From contig NZ_BAACAP010000220.1 in NCBI RefSeq assembly GCF_045865695.1, forward strand, positions 28,633 to 92,632: DNA of 64,000 nucleotides, read 5' to 3'. The DNA is from Scytonema sp045865695. GTDB lineage: Bacteria; Cyanobacteriota; Cyanobacteriia; Cyanobacteriales; Nostocaceae. The notes beneath the pieces are model-generated. The model was not told the DNA's origin. It saw only the letters and a program-made list of their open reading frames with translations, and did not search any database. The first letter of the stretch is position 1; the number at the start of each line of letters is the position of its first letter. Shown one piece after another: positions 50,854 to 59,954 of the stretch. A program made the translations under genes and the position numbers.

Positions 50854-51183
50854 GCCAACCCTACAAAAATCGGTAATTTTAGAGCAAAAAGGGAGTAATT
50901 CTTAGTTGCAATTAAGATAGATTTTTCTAAATGCTTTTCATAAATTGTTAGGGACTTCCAAATAAAAAAATATACAACTTTCTCTTGTGGTGCGGGCGTC
51001 TCGCCCGCTACCCGTATAGAACGGGCGAGACGCCCGCACCACAAGATGGATAATTTATTTCTTGGAAATCCCTTAGAGAAAATATTTTGTATAAAAAACT
51101 ACTATATTTGCGACCGTTTGTAGAGTGGGCAATGGCAACTATTCCCTTTGGGCTCTAAAATTACCGATCTTTGTAGGGTGGGC
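50854..51183. repeat. Composite inverted repeat enclosing a MITE-like element
   Basis: The left arm (50854-50901) reads GCCAACCCTACAAAAATCGG then TAATTTTAGAGCAAAAAGGG; the right arm (about 51136-51183) is its reverse complement with ~6 mismatches over ~46 bp. The 125-bp MITE-like element lies in between, so one palindromic element is nested in another. Confidence 0.75.
50950..51074. mobile_element. MITE-like element, copy 2 (uninterrupted)
   Basis: 125 bp bounded by AGGGACTTCCAAATAAAAAAA and AATTTATTTCTTGGAAATCC-CT. The centre is a long hairpin: TTGTGGTGCGGGCGTCTCGC ... its complement ending GCACCACAA. It is the intact form of the element at 34360-34761. It codes for nothing. Confidence 0.8.
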
Positions 51184-51531
51184 TTTAGCCCTACCTACTT
51201 CAAATCGTTCGCGCTCGGGATGAAATTTTTTGATGGCGCTCGCTTGACTAAAAAACAAGTTTATGCATAAAAATTTTCAAGAAAAACTTAACAAGAAAAA
51301 AATTTATTTAAAATAATGTCAATTAATTTGATGTAAAAAAGTTGTCAAAATCATCAGAAAAGAAGGATGATCTGGAGTAGCTCAAAAAGTAACAACAGTC
51401 AAAGTTTGCTCCCAAGCTTACTTGGATAGTTTCTAGAGGACTTAAGTACAACAAACTAAGTAAGAGCAATTGCTTGGCAGCAGATGAGGACTGACAGAGA
51501 GAAAAACTCAGCAAAAACCTTGAAATACATG
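51184..51531. other. Upstream region of the second phosphorylase
   Basis: About 350 bp, AT-rich, no gene. It carries the promoter and leader of the phosphorylase gene; no consensus element could be fixed. Confidence 0.4.
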
Positions 51532-53742
51532 AATATCAGCAGTGCAATGACCGCAGCGCAGAGACTGGGTCAGAAATTACCGTTTCCGCTCAAGCCTTTG
51601 GCAGATTTAGCGTATAACTATTGGTGGAGTTGGACGAGCGATCGCGTTGCGATCTTCCAAACCATCGATCCCCAAGAGTGGGAACGTTGCGGTCACAATC
51701 CAGTGGCAATATTAGAAGCAGCATCATACGAGCGTCTCACCCAGTTAGCAGAAGACCCCTTTTACCTAAAGCAGATTGGGGCGCTCTCAAAAGAGTTTAA
51801 TGAGTACATGACCAGACAAGACACTTGGGTAAGCCGGGTCGCACCACAAATTTCCAGAGAAAATCCCATTGCCTACTTCTGTGCCGAATTTGGTATTCAT
51901 GAATCCTTACCCGTCTACTCTGGCGGTTTAGGAATCCTTGCAGGGGATCACCTCAAATCAGCATCAGATTTAGGCGTTCCAATGGTTGGAGTTGGCTTGC
52001 TGTATCGCCAGGGTTACTTTCGACAAAGGCTAAATCGGAACGGGTGGCAAGAGGACTATTATGTAGACAACCCCTTCCATCGTATGCCCATAGAGTTGAT
52101 CGGGAACGAACAAGGGGAACCAGTTGTTATTCATGTAGACATTCGCCATCGTCAGGTAAAATTGCAAATTTGGCGAGTGCAAGTGGGACGAGTCAGTCTT
52201 TTCTTATTAGATAGCGATCGCCACGACAACGATCCCATAGATAGATGGCTCACCGGACATTTATACGGTGGTAACCAAGAAACCCGTATTGCTCAAGAAG
52301 TCGTTTTGGGAATTGGAGGCGTCAAAGCGCTAACAGCATTAGGCATTCAACCTGCTGTCCATCACCTCAACGAAGGACACGCCGCCTTCTGTACTTTAGA
52401 ATTTGCCCGTCAGGAAATGGAACGCACGGGTAAATCATTCTACGACGTAGAAGCCGATGTGCGTTCTCGTTGCGTATTTACAACCCACACCCCCGTTCCC
52501 GCCGGTCACGATGTATTCTCACCTGACTTAATAGATTCCTTCTTTGCCCAATACTGGCCCAAGTTACGCCTTTCTCGCGAACAATTTTTGGCTTTAGGTG
52601 CAAGAAGATTAGGCGATCCCTGGGAACCCTTTGGCATGACTGTACTAGCATTGAGAATGTGCCGCACAGCCAACGGTGTGAGCGAATTGCACGGACAAGT
52701 TTCCCGCAAGATGTGGACAATTTTATATCCAGAGCGGTCTGAAGATAAAGTTCCCATCGGTTATATCACTAATGGGGTTCACGCTCCCACCTGGACAGCA
52801 CCTTTATTGGCAGAGCTGTACTCTCAATATTTAGGAGCAGATTGGAAAACTCGGGCGATCGATCCCAAGATGTGGGAGAAAGTTGATGAAATTCCCGATG
52901 AAGAACTGTGGTGGCGACATAGAGTTTTGAAAGAGCGGCTCATTGCCTATACTCGCTACAGAATTAAGAAAGCTCGCGAACAGCGCGGTGAAGATTACGA
53001 CAAGATTCAAGCAACCGAAACCCTACTCGATCCCAACGTGCTGACAATTGGATTTGCCAGACGCTTCAGCCCATACAAACGCGGTCACTTGCTGTTGCGT
53101 GACGCCCAACGAGCAATTAGGATTTTTGGCAACGCCCAACGTCCCGTGCAAATTATTTTTGCAGGAAAAGCTCACCCAGCAGATGAAGAAGGCAAACGCA
53201 TTATTCAGCGTTTGATGGAATGGTGTCGAGATTCAGCAATTCAGCATCGAGTTGCTTTTATAGAAGATTACGACATTTACGTGGGTCAAAAACTAGTTCA
53301 AGGCGTTGATGTTTGGTTAAACAATCCCCGTCGCCCCTTAGAAGCATCAGGGACAAGCGGGCAAAAAGTTTGCTTTAACGGAGGCATTAATTGCAGCGTG
53401 CTAGATGGCTGGTGGTGTGAAGGGTACATAGCAGATGCAAATGGTAAAGGGATAAATGGGTGGGCAATTGGTGAGGATGCTCACACTAGCGATCAGGATT
53501 TGCAAGATAGTATAGATTCAGAGTCGCTTTATAAGCTTCTGGAAGAGGAAATAGTACCTCTCTACTATGACCTAGGCAGCAACGGTATTCCTCACCGTTG
53601 GGTGCAAATGATGAAAGCATCAATTAAGACAAATGCACCCCTGTTTAATACGGATAGGATGATTGCCGATTACGTATCACAGGTCTACGTTCCAGAGATT
53701 GCGACAAGTTTCCAACCTATTCTGGCAAAGGTTCTTCTTTAA
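51532..53742 (+). CDS. glgP: Second alpha-glucan phosphorylase (GT35)
   Basis: 736 residues from the ATG at 51532 (MNISSAMTAAQRLGQKLPFP); 16 more codons are open upstream. The DUF3417-type N-terminus (LADLAYNYWWSWTSDRVAIF) is followed by the GT35 core: YFCAEFGIHESLPVYSGGLG and the PLP-lysine motif EASGTSGQKVCFNGG. Here the usual SGTSGMK has Gln for Met but keeps the Lys. It makes glucose-1-phosphate from alpha-glucan. It is a distinct paralogue of the enzyme at 18864-21590: shorter, without the inserted repeat, and with a different C-terminus. The two may serve different times or conditions. A clean terminator follows. Confidence 0.93.
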   Translation, partial: NISSAMTAAQRLGQKLPFPLKPLADLAYNYWWSWTSDRVAIFQTIDPQEWERCGHNPVAILEAASYERLTQLAEDPFYLKQIGALSKEFNEYMTRQDTWVSRVAPQISRENPIAYFCAEFGIHESLPVYSGGLGILAGDHLKSASDLGVPMVGVGLLYRQGYFRQRLNRNGWQEDYYVDNPFHRMPIELIGNEQGEPVVIHVDIRHRQVKLQIWRVQVGRVSLFLLDSDRHDNDPIDRWLTGHLYGGNQETRIAQEVVLGIGGVKALTALGIQPAVHHLNEGHAAFCTLEFARQEMERTGKSFYDVEADVRSRCVFTTHTPVPAGHDVFSPDLIDSFFAQYWPKLRLSREQFLALGARRLGDPWEPFGMTVLALRMCRTANGVSELHGQVSRKMWTILYPERSEDKVPIGYITNGVHAPTWTAPLLAELYSQYLGADWKTRAIDPKMWEKVDEIPDEELWWRHRVLKERLIAYTRYRIKKAREQRGEDYDKIQATETLLDPNVLTIGFARRFSPYKRGHLLLRDAQRAIRIFGNAQRPVQIIFAGKAHPADEEGKRIIQRLMEWCRDSAIQHRVAFIEDYDIYVGQKLVQGVDVWLNNPRRPLEASGTSGQKVCFNGGINCSVLDGWWCEGYIADANGKGINGWAIGEDAHTSDQDLQDSIDSESLYKLLEEEIVPLYYDLGSNGIPHRWVQMMKASIKTNAPLFNTDRMIADYVSQVYVPEIATSFQPILAKVLL

Positions 53743-53770
53743 AGAATTAACGTTTCCTGGTTCAGTATCA

Positions 53771-53797
53771 GGGCAGGTATCATACCTGCCCTTTTCT
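53771..53797 (+). terminator. Rho-independent terminator of the second phosphorylase
   Basis: GGGCAGGTAT-c-ATACCTGCCC followed by TTTTCTT: a perfect 10-bp stem with a T-run, 28 bp after the stop codon. Confidence 0.93.
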
Positions 53798-53819
53798 TGT
53801 TGGATTTATGTTACGCTTT

Positions 53820-53852
53820 AGATCCCCGACTTCTTTGAGAAGTCGGGGATCT
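53820..53852. repeat. Palindromic repeat AGATCCCCGACTTCT
   Basis: AGATCCCCGACTTCT-ttg-AGAAGTCGGGGATCT, a perfect 15-bp stem. It is a dispersed palindrome commonly seen in cyanobacterial intergenic DNA. Confidence 0.88.
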
Positions 53853-54146
53853 TGCAAACTATTCACAGCAGTAATCCCTCTCACGTCTACGGTGTACGCA
53901 ACAAGTTCGATTTACCCCCCTTTATCCCCCCGATGTATTGGGGGGAAACAGGAATTAAGTTCCCACTGATACGGGGGAAACTTGATTTCCGGTTCCCTCC
54001 CCTTGGTAAGGGGAGGGTTAGGGTGGGGTAAAAATAACGCTAAGACACTGATGTTAGACTTGTACATACACTGTAGCCTTTCAAGCATCGATAACAAAAT
54101 AGCAGTAACTTCAGTTTTGTAAAATCTTAAGAAGAAGTTATAAAAA
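53853..54146. other. Repeat-rich region upstream of the P450 gene
   Basis: About 290 bp. Between 53915 and 54030 are C-rich and G-rich blocks (TTACCCCCCTTTATCCCCCC; CCCTCCCCTTGGTAAGGGGA) that can pair in several ways and are of a dispersed type. The last 100 bp before 54147 are AT-rich and hold AAGAAGAAG as a ribosome site. Confidence 0.6.
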
Positions 54147-55535
54147 ATGTCAGTTTTTCAGCTACCCGACGGTCCTAAGACCCATCCCTGGCTTCAAACG
54201 CTCCAGTGGCTAACCAATCCTCTGGAATATATGGAAGATTGTGAAAAGCGTTACGGTGAGATTTTTACTGTCCGCATAGGACCCCGTTTTACGCCCCAAG
54301 TTTTTACTAGCAATCCTCAAGCGATTCAGCAGATTTTTACCACAGATCCAAAATACTTGGACTCTGGTGAATCAGCTGGTATCAGATCTCCATTATTAGG
54401 GAGACAATCCATGCTGGCTTTAGAAGGAAAACCCCACCAACGACAAAGAAAGCTATTGACGCCTCCCTTTCATGGGGAACGAATGCAGGACTACACCCAG
54501 CTTATAAACAATATTACCAAGCAAGTGACCCGTCAATGGAAGGTAGGCGAATCTTTTTCTATACGACCTTTCATGCAAGCCATCTCTTTTCAAGTGATCT
54601 TAAAAGCTGTATTCGGATTACAGGAAGGGGAACGTTATGAAGATTTAACAAAGCAGTTGAGTGCATCGCTCAATCCAAAATATCCTTTGTTGAATGCTTT
54701 TGTTTTTCTTTTTCCTATCCTGCAAAGAGATTTTGGTTCGTGGAGTCCAGGGGCAAAAATGCTACAGCGAATCCAGCGTATAGATGAACTTGTCTATGCT
54801 GAAATTCGAGATCGTCAAGAGCAGCCAGATTCATCCCGCAATGATATTCTTTCTTTAATGATGTTGGCTCGTGACGAAAATGGTGAGCCAATGACTGATG
54901 TGGAGTTACGAGACGAGTTAATTACTCTATTAGTAGCAGGACATGAAACTACTGCTACTGCCTTAGCTTGGGCGTTTTACTGGATTTATAAGTTGCCACA
55001 AGTTCGCGAGAAATTGTTACAAGAAATTGACAGTTTGGGAGAAAATCCAGAGCCAAATGCTATCTTGCGATCGCCCTATTTAAGCGCAGTTTGTTCTGAG
55101 ACACTACGTCTTTATCCAGTAGCAATGCTAGCGTTAAATCGAGTGGTTAAATCCCCACTAGAAATTATGGGTTACCAATTAGAACCGGGTACTTTAGTAG
55201 CTCCCTGTATTTATTTGACTCATCATCGAGAAGATTTATATCCCGATTCAAAGCAATTTAAGCCAGAGCGTTTTCTAGATCGTCAATTTGCTCCCTATGA
55301 GTATTTGCCTTTTGGTGGGGGTAATCGTCGGTGCATTGGTTTGGCATTTGCTTTGATGGAGATGAAGCTAGTTTTGGCAACAGTACTTTCTATGTGGCAA
55401 TTGGAACTAGCAGAGAATCAATCCGTGCAACCAGTCCGTCAAGGTGCTCTCATAAGACCATCAGGGGGAGTGCAAATGGTGGTGAAAGGATTGCGACAAG
55501 CTCAAAAAGTTTTGGAAACTGCCACGTCCGTCTAG
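54147..55535 (+). CDS. Cytochrome P450, CYP110-like
   Basis: 462 residues. The haem-binding motif is PFGGGNRRCIG with the Cys ligand; the I-helix oxygen-binding motif is AGHETTATALA; ExxR is in ETLRLYP; the PERF-type motif is KPERFLDR. The N-terminus LPDGPKTHPWLQTLQWLTNP matches the CYP110 family typical of Nostoc-type cyanobacteria, some members of which hydroxylate fatty acids, alkanes or terpenoids. It needs a ferredoxin and reductase from elsewhere. It converges on the glycosyltransferase operon 230 bp away, so functional linkage is possible but unproven. Confidence 0.95.
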   Translation: MSVFQLPDGPKTHPWLQTLQWLTNPLEYMEDCEKRYGEIFTVRIGPRFTPQVFTSNPQAIQQIFTTDPKYLDSGESAGIRSPLLGRQSMLALEGKPHQRQRKLLTPPFHGERMQDYTQLINNITKQVTRQWKVGESFSIRPFMQAISFQVILKAVFGLQEGERYEDLTKQLSASLNPKYPLLNAFVFLFPILQRDFGSWSPGAKMLQRIQRIDELVYAEIRDRQEQPDSSRNDILSLMMLARDENGEPMTDVELRDELITLLVAGHETTATALAWAFYWIYKLPQVREKLLQEIDSLGENPEPNAILRSPYLSAVCSETLRLYPVAMLALNRVVKSPLEIMGYQLEPGTLVAPCIYLTHHREDLYPDSKQFKPERFLDRQFAPYEYLPFGGGNRRCIGLAFALMEMKLVLATVLSMWQLELAENQSVQPVRQGALIRPSGGVQMVVKGLRQAQKVLETATSV

Positions 55536-55725
55536 TTTGGTATAGATTCAGGCATTAGGTCAACTTCAGATCCTCGCTCATCTACTGTTTGCTTGGGTAG
55601 ATGAGCTTTTCCGGAATGGTTTGATGCATTTGTAGGGATGCAATGCCTTGCGCCCCTATGAGTTTTTGACAACTTTTGCAAAGTTAAATTCTAAACCGTT
55701 TTGGGTATATATAAAAAAGTTATGG

Positions 55726-55761
55726 AACTGCAGATGAACGCGGACGCACGCGGATAAAAAT
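55726..55761. repeat. Dispersed repeat, GCAGATGAACGC family, copy 4
   Basis: AACTGCAGATGAACGCGGAC then GCACGCGGATAAAAAT, same orientation as copy 1 (4272-4304), in the gap between the P450 and glycosyltransferase genes. Confidence 0.7.
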
Positions 55762-55768
55762 GTAGCCA

Positions 55769-57052
55769 TTACTCCCCCATAGTCTTTAAGACAGGTTTAC
55801 CTGTAGATACAACCTTTTCGATAATATCAGCAGCACGCTTCAAACCACCTGCTCTGCGAATCGCTTCTTGCAAACGTACTGTATGCTTTTTGTAAGAATC
55901 TTCCGTTAGCACTCGTTGAACAGTATCTCGTAGTTTACGCACACTCAAGCGAGACAAAGGTAGTATTTCTCCAGCACCAGTCCAAGCTAAACGAGCTGCA
56001 ACACCAGGTTGGTCATTGGTAATAGGTATTGTAACCATTGATACTCCATAGCTTAAAGATTCAAGAACAGTATTCAGACCTCCGTGAGTAATCGTGAGAG
56101 TTGTTCTCTTAAGTAATTCTAATTGAGGTGAATATCCGACAATCAAGGGTGTTCCTGGAAGCTTTGGCATAGATTCGGGGGTATTTCCACCACCTAGAGA
56201 AATGATTAACTGAGCGTCCAATCCCACACAAGCTTCTGCAACACAGTGGAAAATCTCTTCCTGACGATTTTGCAAAGTTCCCATTGAAGCATAAATTAGC
56301 GGTTGCCCAGTTAACTTTTCAAAAGGAAAATACACAGGTTCTCGACTGGCTGAGTCAACAAAAGGACCTGTAAAATGAAAACACGAAGGCAAATGTTGTC
56401 TGGGAAACTCAAACTCAGCAGGTTGTTGACTGATTTGCGCCAGTTTGGAGTAGGCATCATTAGTACTAGTATGAGGAGACAAATTGCACTGCTGCCGATA
56501 ATCTTTTACTAGAGCTAGTATTGGTTGTGCTAAGCGCTTAATCAACGAGTAACCAATTTGGTTACGTGCAGATGCCCACCATGACGGATTATAGCTCCAG
56601 GTTGTAAAGCCAGGGGGTATCCTACTTTCCACATTAAAAATTAAGGCATTGCATACGCTTATAAATGGAATATCTAAAAACTCTGCAACAGATCCAGCCT
56701 CGCGCTTAGCCTGATCGATTAATAGTATGTCTATATGTGCTGCTTTAATGGCATCTGGTAATTCCCGCAGAGTCATTGCAACTTCTCGTTTCCCAAATTC
56801 GATTGTGTAACGTACCCCAGCAATCCCACTAAGTTTTCCTAGCATAGCGGCACGTTGGAGCATTGAACCTATTGGGAATTCAGACTTTCCAATAACATGA
56901 CATTGTAGTCCAGATGAGACTACCTTTTGTTGAGTATCAAGAAGCTGGAAGATAGTAACGTTATGACCGCGCTTTTGAAGTTCTCTCCCTAATCCAAGCA
57001 TGGGATTAAGATGACCAGTTTCTGAAGGGCAGACAATACCAATATGAGCCAT
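55769..57052 (-). CDS. GT1-family glycosyltransferase (third gene of operon)
   Basis: 427 residues from the ATG at 57052 (MAHIGIVCPSETGHLNPMLG); a TTG four codons upstream is less likely. The N-terminal acceptor domain is followed by the nucleotide-sugar domain: YASMGTLQNRQEE, and the GT1 signature THGGLNTVLESLSYGVSMVT then IPITNDQPGVAARLAWTGAG. It transfers a sugar from a UDP- or similar donor to a lipid, carotenoid, sterol or other small acceptor. It starts 16 bp after the stop of the fucosyltransferase-like gene. It is clearly paralogous to the first gene of the operon (both share NDQPG.AAR.AWTG.GE and SYNP.WWA). Confidence 0.92.
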   Translation of the reverse strand: MAHIGIVCPSETGHLNPMLGLGRELQKRGHNVTIFQLLDTQQKVVSSGLQCHVIGKSEFPIGSMLQRAAMLGKLSGIAGVRYTIEFGKREVAMTLRELPDAIKAAHIDILLIDQAKREAGSVAEFLDIPFISVCNALIFNVESRIPPGFTTWSYNPSWWASARNQIGYSLIKRLAQPILALVKDYRQQCNLSPHTSTNDAYSKLAQISQQPAEFEFPRQHLPSCFHFTGPFVDSASREPVYFPFEKLTGQPLIYASMGTLQNRQEEIFHCVAEACVGLDAQLIISLGGGNTPESMPKLPGTPLIVGYSPQLELLKRTTLTITHGGLNTVLESLSYGVSMVTIPITNDQPGVAARLAWTGAGEILPLSRLSVRKLRDTVQRVLTEDSYKKHTVRLQEAIRRAGGLKRAADIIEKVVSTGKPVLKTMGE

Positions 57053-57067
57053 ATGCACTTTCAATAC

Positions 57068-58336
57068 TTAATTTATTATTTTGAAACTACTTGGCGATTG
57101 TTTCCACATAGAACGCCAACCTAATGTATACAACAAGCTCTTAACTACACCAACAATTCCTTGAATTTGATAACCCAAGTATGCTCGAAGACCCAAACCT
57201 CTAATGTAGCTATTAGGGGCGTAAATACATATACTTTGAAGCATTCTCCAAAAACCTTGAGTAACATAAGTTGTGTATACAATATCAGTCCAACTTTTAC
57301 TAAATTTTGTCTGTTGAGTTCCCAACCACAATAATGGTTCGCTGTCCCAAGGATCGAAAACTGTAAACTTTGTAGAAAAATCCCAATGGGGACGGACAAA
57401 CATCTTACCACGCTCATTTAGCATGCTAGCAACGAAGCTGAAATTACTATTGCTGATACAAACTATGTCACACTTGCTTAATATAAAGAAGTCGATGTAA
57501 AACTCTATGTTTAAATCTTTCATTCTTTCTGGTATGTTTACTTCCAAATCTCTCCATGTTACTGGAGAAAATTTTTCAAATTCTGGAAGAATACTATCGA
57601 GATCGTCACTACAAAGGTAAAGAATTGGCTCTTCTATTTCATTCCATATGCTGTCGAGCCATTCACAATACCATTTTGTAGGAAATACCAATGTAAAACC
57701 AACCCTTGGTTCTGTAATGTAATCACTACGTCTAATATGAATAGCAATGATTGTTTTTCCTTTAGAAAAAAGTTTATTTAAACCTTCCTCTAATGGTGAC
57801 TTCAGTTCCGGAACTGGCTGAAAAAGAGACCGAAAGTATTCTTGATGTGGTTTGAGTAGTTGGGTTTGTAATTGGAAAAAACCCCATAAATCAACGTTAG
57901 CTAGAGTGGAATCTAAAGCTTTTGAATCTATGCGATCGCTTTTGGCATCAGCTAGTTTTTCAAGATAAGGAATGAATTCTGGAACAACATCGAATAAAGT
58001 TGTTCCAAAGTCATTTTGCTCAATTGCAGGAGGTAAGCGTTGGGAGATGGGTGCATCTTGATGTCCAAAAAGAGTTTGACCAATCCACGAAGGACACTCT
58101 ACCCTTGCTCCACTCCTTTTTGCACAAATTCTTAAGAAAGCATACTGAAACAACTGATTGCCAAAGCGTCCCAATTTACCAAGACTGGACATTGTGAGAA
58201 CAGGTTCACTGACAGTTGCATCACTGTCTGTATCTGTCGATGTGGTTTTGACACTTGCTGCATCTTTGTTAAAAGTGTCAAAGACGCTAAACACTCTATT
58301 AGTTTCGCTTTCAGTAGTATATTTTGGTTTTTCCAT
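57068..58336 (-). CDS. GT11 alpha-1,2-fucosyltransferase-like protein
   Basis: 422 residues. The family motifs are GRFGNQLFQYAFLRI (~55-69) and IAIHIRRSDY (HxRRxD, GDP-fucose binding), followed by FYIDFFILSKCDIVCISNSN. The first ~45 residues are a Ser/Thr-rich, low-complexity extension not usual in the family, and the last ~80 residues are an additional tail. It would transfer fucose from GDP-fucose to a sugar hydroxyl. Placed between two GT1 enzymes, it probably adds one sugar in a chain built on a common acceptor. Its codon use looks like that of its neighbours. Confidence 0.88.
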   Translation of the reverse strand: MEKPKYTTESETNRVFSVFDTFNKDAASVKTTSTDTDSDATVSEPVLTMSSLGKLGRFGNQLFQYAFLRICAKRSGARVECPSWIGQTLFGHQDAPISQRLPPAIEQNDFGTTLFDVVPEFIPYLEKLADAKSDRIDSKALDSTLANVDLWGFFQLQTQLLKPHQEYFRSLFQPVPELKSPLEEGLNKLFSKGKTIIAIHIRRSDYITEPRVGFTLVFPTKWYCEWLDSIWNEIEEPILYLCSDDLDSILPEFEKFSPVTWRDLEVNIPERMKDLNIEFYIDFFILSKCDIVCISNSNFSFVASMLNERGKMFVRPHWDFSTKFTVFDPWDSEPLLWLGTQQTKFSKSWTDIVYTTYVTQGFWRMLQSICIYAPNSYIRGLGLRAYLGYQIQGIVGVVKSLLYTLGWRSMWKQSPSSFKIIN

Positions 58337-58389
58337 GTCTTAACTCAAAAAATCTAGGTTTTTCAAATTTTTATCCAAGGTGTTCTCAC

Positions 58390-59661
58390 TTAAGCTAATA
58401 CTGGTTGTCCTGTAGCTACTGCCTTTTCCACAATATCAGCAGCGCGAGTCACGCCTCCCGCCTTACGAATCGCTTCTTGTAACCTCAAAGCATTCTGCTT
58501 GTAAGATTCCTGTGTTAAAACTCGCTCGATCGCATTTCGCAATCTAGATACATTCAATTTTTGTAGGGGAACAACTTCACCCGTTCCCGTCCAAGCAATA
58601 CGTGCAGCTATCCCTGGTTGATCGTTTGCAATGGGAATAGCAACCATCGGTACACCATGAGTTAAGCATTCTAACGTGGTGTTTAATCCAGCATGAGTAA
58701 TTGTGAGGCTAGCTTTTTGAAGCAATTCCAACTGAGGAGCATATTTAACAACTAGAGGATTTCCGGGTAGGTTGGGTAGTGCTTCTGGTGCGAGTGCGCC
58801 TCCTAAAGACATCACCAACTGAACATTTAATCCTTCACACGCTCGAGCAATATCCTGGAAAACATATTGGAGACGATTTTGCACAGTTCCCAGTGAAGCA
58901 TAAATGAGCGGTTGTCCAGTCAGCTTATCGTATGGAAAAGCGATAGATTCACGACCAGTTGAGTTATGATAAGGACCTGTAAAGTGGAACCATTTGGGCA
59001 AATTCTGCCTTGGATATTCAAATTCTGCTGGTTGTTGACTAATTTGAGCGAGTGGAGAAAAAGCATCATTAGAGCGAGAGGGTAAGGGTAAGTTGTGCTG
59101 TTTTCGATACTCAGCTACAGTCTTTCTAATTGGTTTACTTACGCTCGTGAGTAATTTGTAACCCATTTGATTCCGTAGGTATGCCCACCAAGCTGGATTG
59201 TAGCTCCAGTTTTTAAAATGAGGGGGAATACTTGGTTCTCGATTGAGAACTACAGCACTACATACAGTTATATAAGGAATACCCAGAGATTCTGCAACAG
59301 ATGCTCCCCCTGATGAAATTTGGTCTACTAATAGTGCTTCTACACCTATCTCTTTGATAACTTTTGGTAAATCTCGAAGGATAACAATTGCTGACTGCTT
59401 CAGCAGGTTAATTGTGTGTTTTGTTGCTGCCAATCCGTTAAGTTTCCCCAATTCTGTCAAACTTTGAGCCATTGCCCCAATAGGAAACTCAGATTCACCA
59501 ATGGCTTGGAATTCCAATCCTGCTGCTATTGTTCTAGATTGACCATCAAGTACCCCAATTAAAGTAACGCGATGACCGCGATTTTGCAGTTCTTTCCCCA
59601 AGGGAAGCATGGTATTGAGGTGACCAGTTGATGCAGGACAGATTAATCCAAAATGAGTCAT
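58390..59661 (-). CDS. GT1-family glycosyltransferase (first gene of operon)
   Basis: 423 residues from the ATG at 59661 (MTHFGLICPASTGHLNTMLP); a 16-codon upstream extension lacks an ATG. Domain layout is as in the paralogue at 55769: YASLGTVQNRLQY, then THAGLNTTLECLTHGVPMVA and IPIANDQPGIAARIAWTGTG. The catalytic-type His of the N-terminal domain (GHLN) is present in both. The first enzyme probably puts the first sugar on the aglycone and the paralogue a later one. The fucosyltransferase-like gene follows 53 bp later. Confidence 0.92.
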   Translation of the reverse strand: MTHFGLICPASTGHLNTMLPLGKELQNRGHRVTLIGVLDGQSRTIAAGLEFQAIGESEFPIGAMAQSLTELGKLNGLAATKHTINLLKQSAIVILRDLPKVIKEIGVEALLVDQISSGGASVAESLGIPYITVCSAVVLNREPSIPPHFKNWSYNPAWWAYLRNQMGYKLLTSVSKPIRKTVAEYRKQHNLPLPSRSNDAFSPLAQISQQPAEFEYPRQNLPKWFHFTGPYHNSTGRESIAFPYDKLTGQPLIYASLGTVQNRLQYVFQDIARACEGLNVQLVMSLGGALAPEALPNLPGNPLVVKYAPQLELLQKASLTITHAGLNTTLECLTHGVPMVAIPIANDQPGIAARIAWTGTGEVVPLQKLNVSRLRNAIERVLTQESYKQNALRLQEAIRKAGGVTRAADIVEKAVATGQPVLA

Positions 59662-59784
59662 GGCAAAAATTGTATTACTTGACGTGACTTTAAAGATATG
59701 AAACCACACTGGCTATAGCTACGCAATAGCAGCTTATATGTTTAATAGGTATCAGTGTTATCCAGTTATGCACGTCTGGAAAAT

Positions 59785-59954
59785 AGGGACTGGCGATTGG
59801 GGATTAGGGACTGGGAAAGAAAGATTTTTATGCAATCCATTGTGTGATGCCATCACATGAACGTCTAGCTTATAAATTAAGACATCAAGCATAGGTGGTA
59901 ACGAAGTAATTTATTGCCCAATCCCCAATCGCTAATCCCCAATCCCTAATCGCT
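59785..59954. repeat. Inverted heptamer arrays upstream of the GT operon
   Basis: GCGATTGGGGATTAGGGACT (59793-59812) and, in reverse, CCCCAATCGCTAATCCCCAA (59925-59944). The second array reaches the stop codon of the TPR gene (59953). The same repeat family is found in the glgP insertion. Confidence 0.8.
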
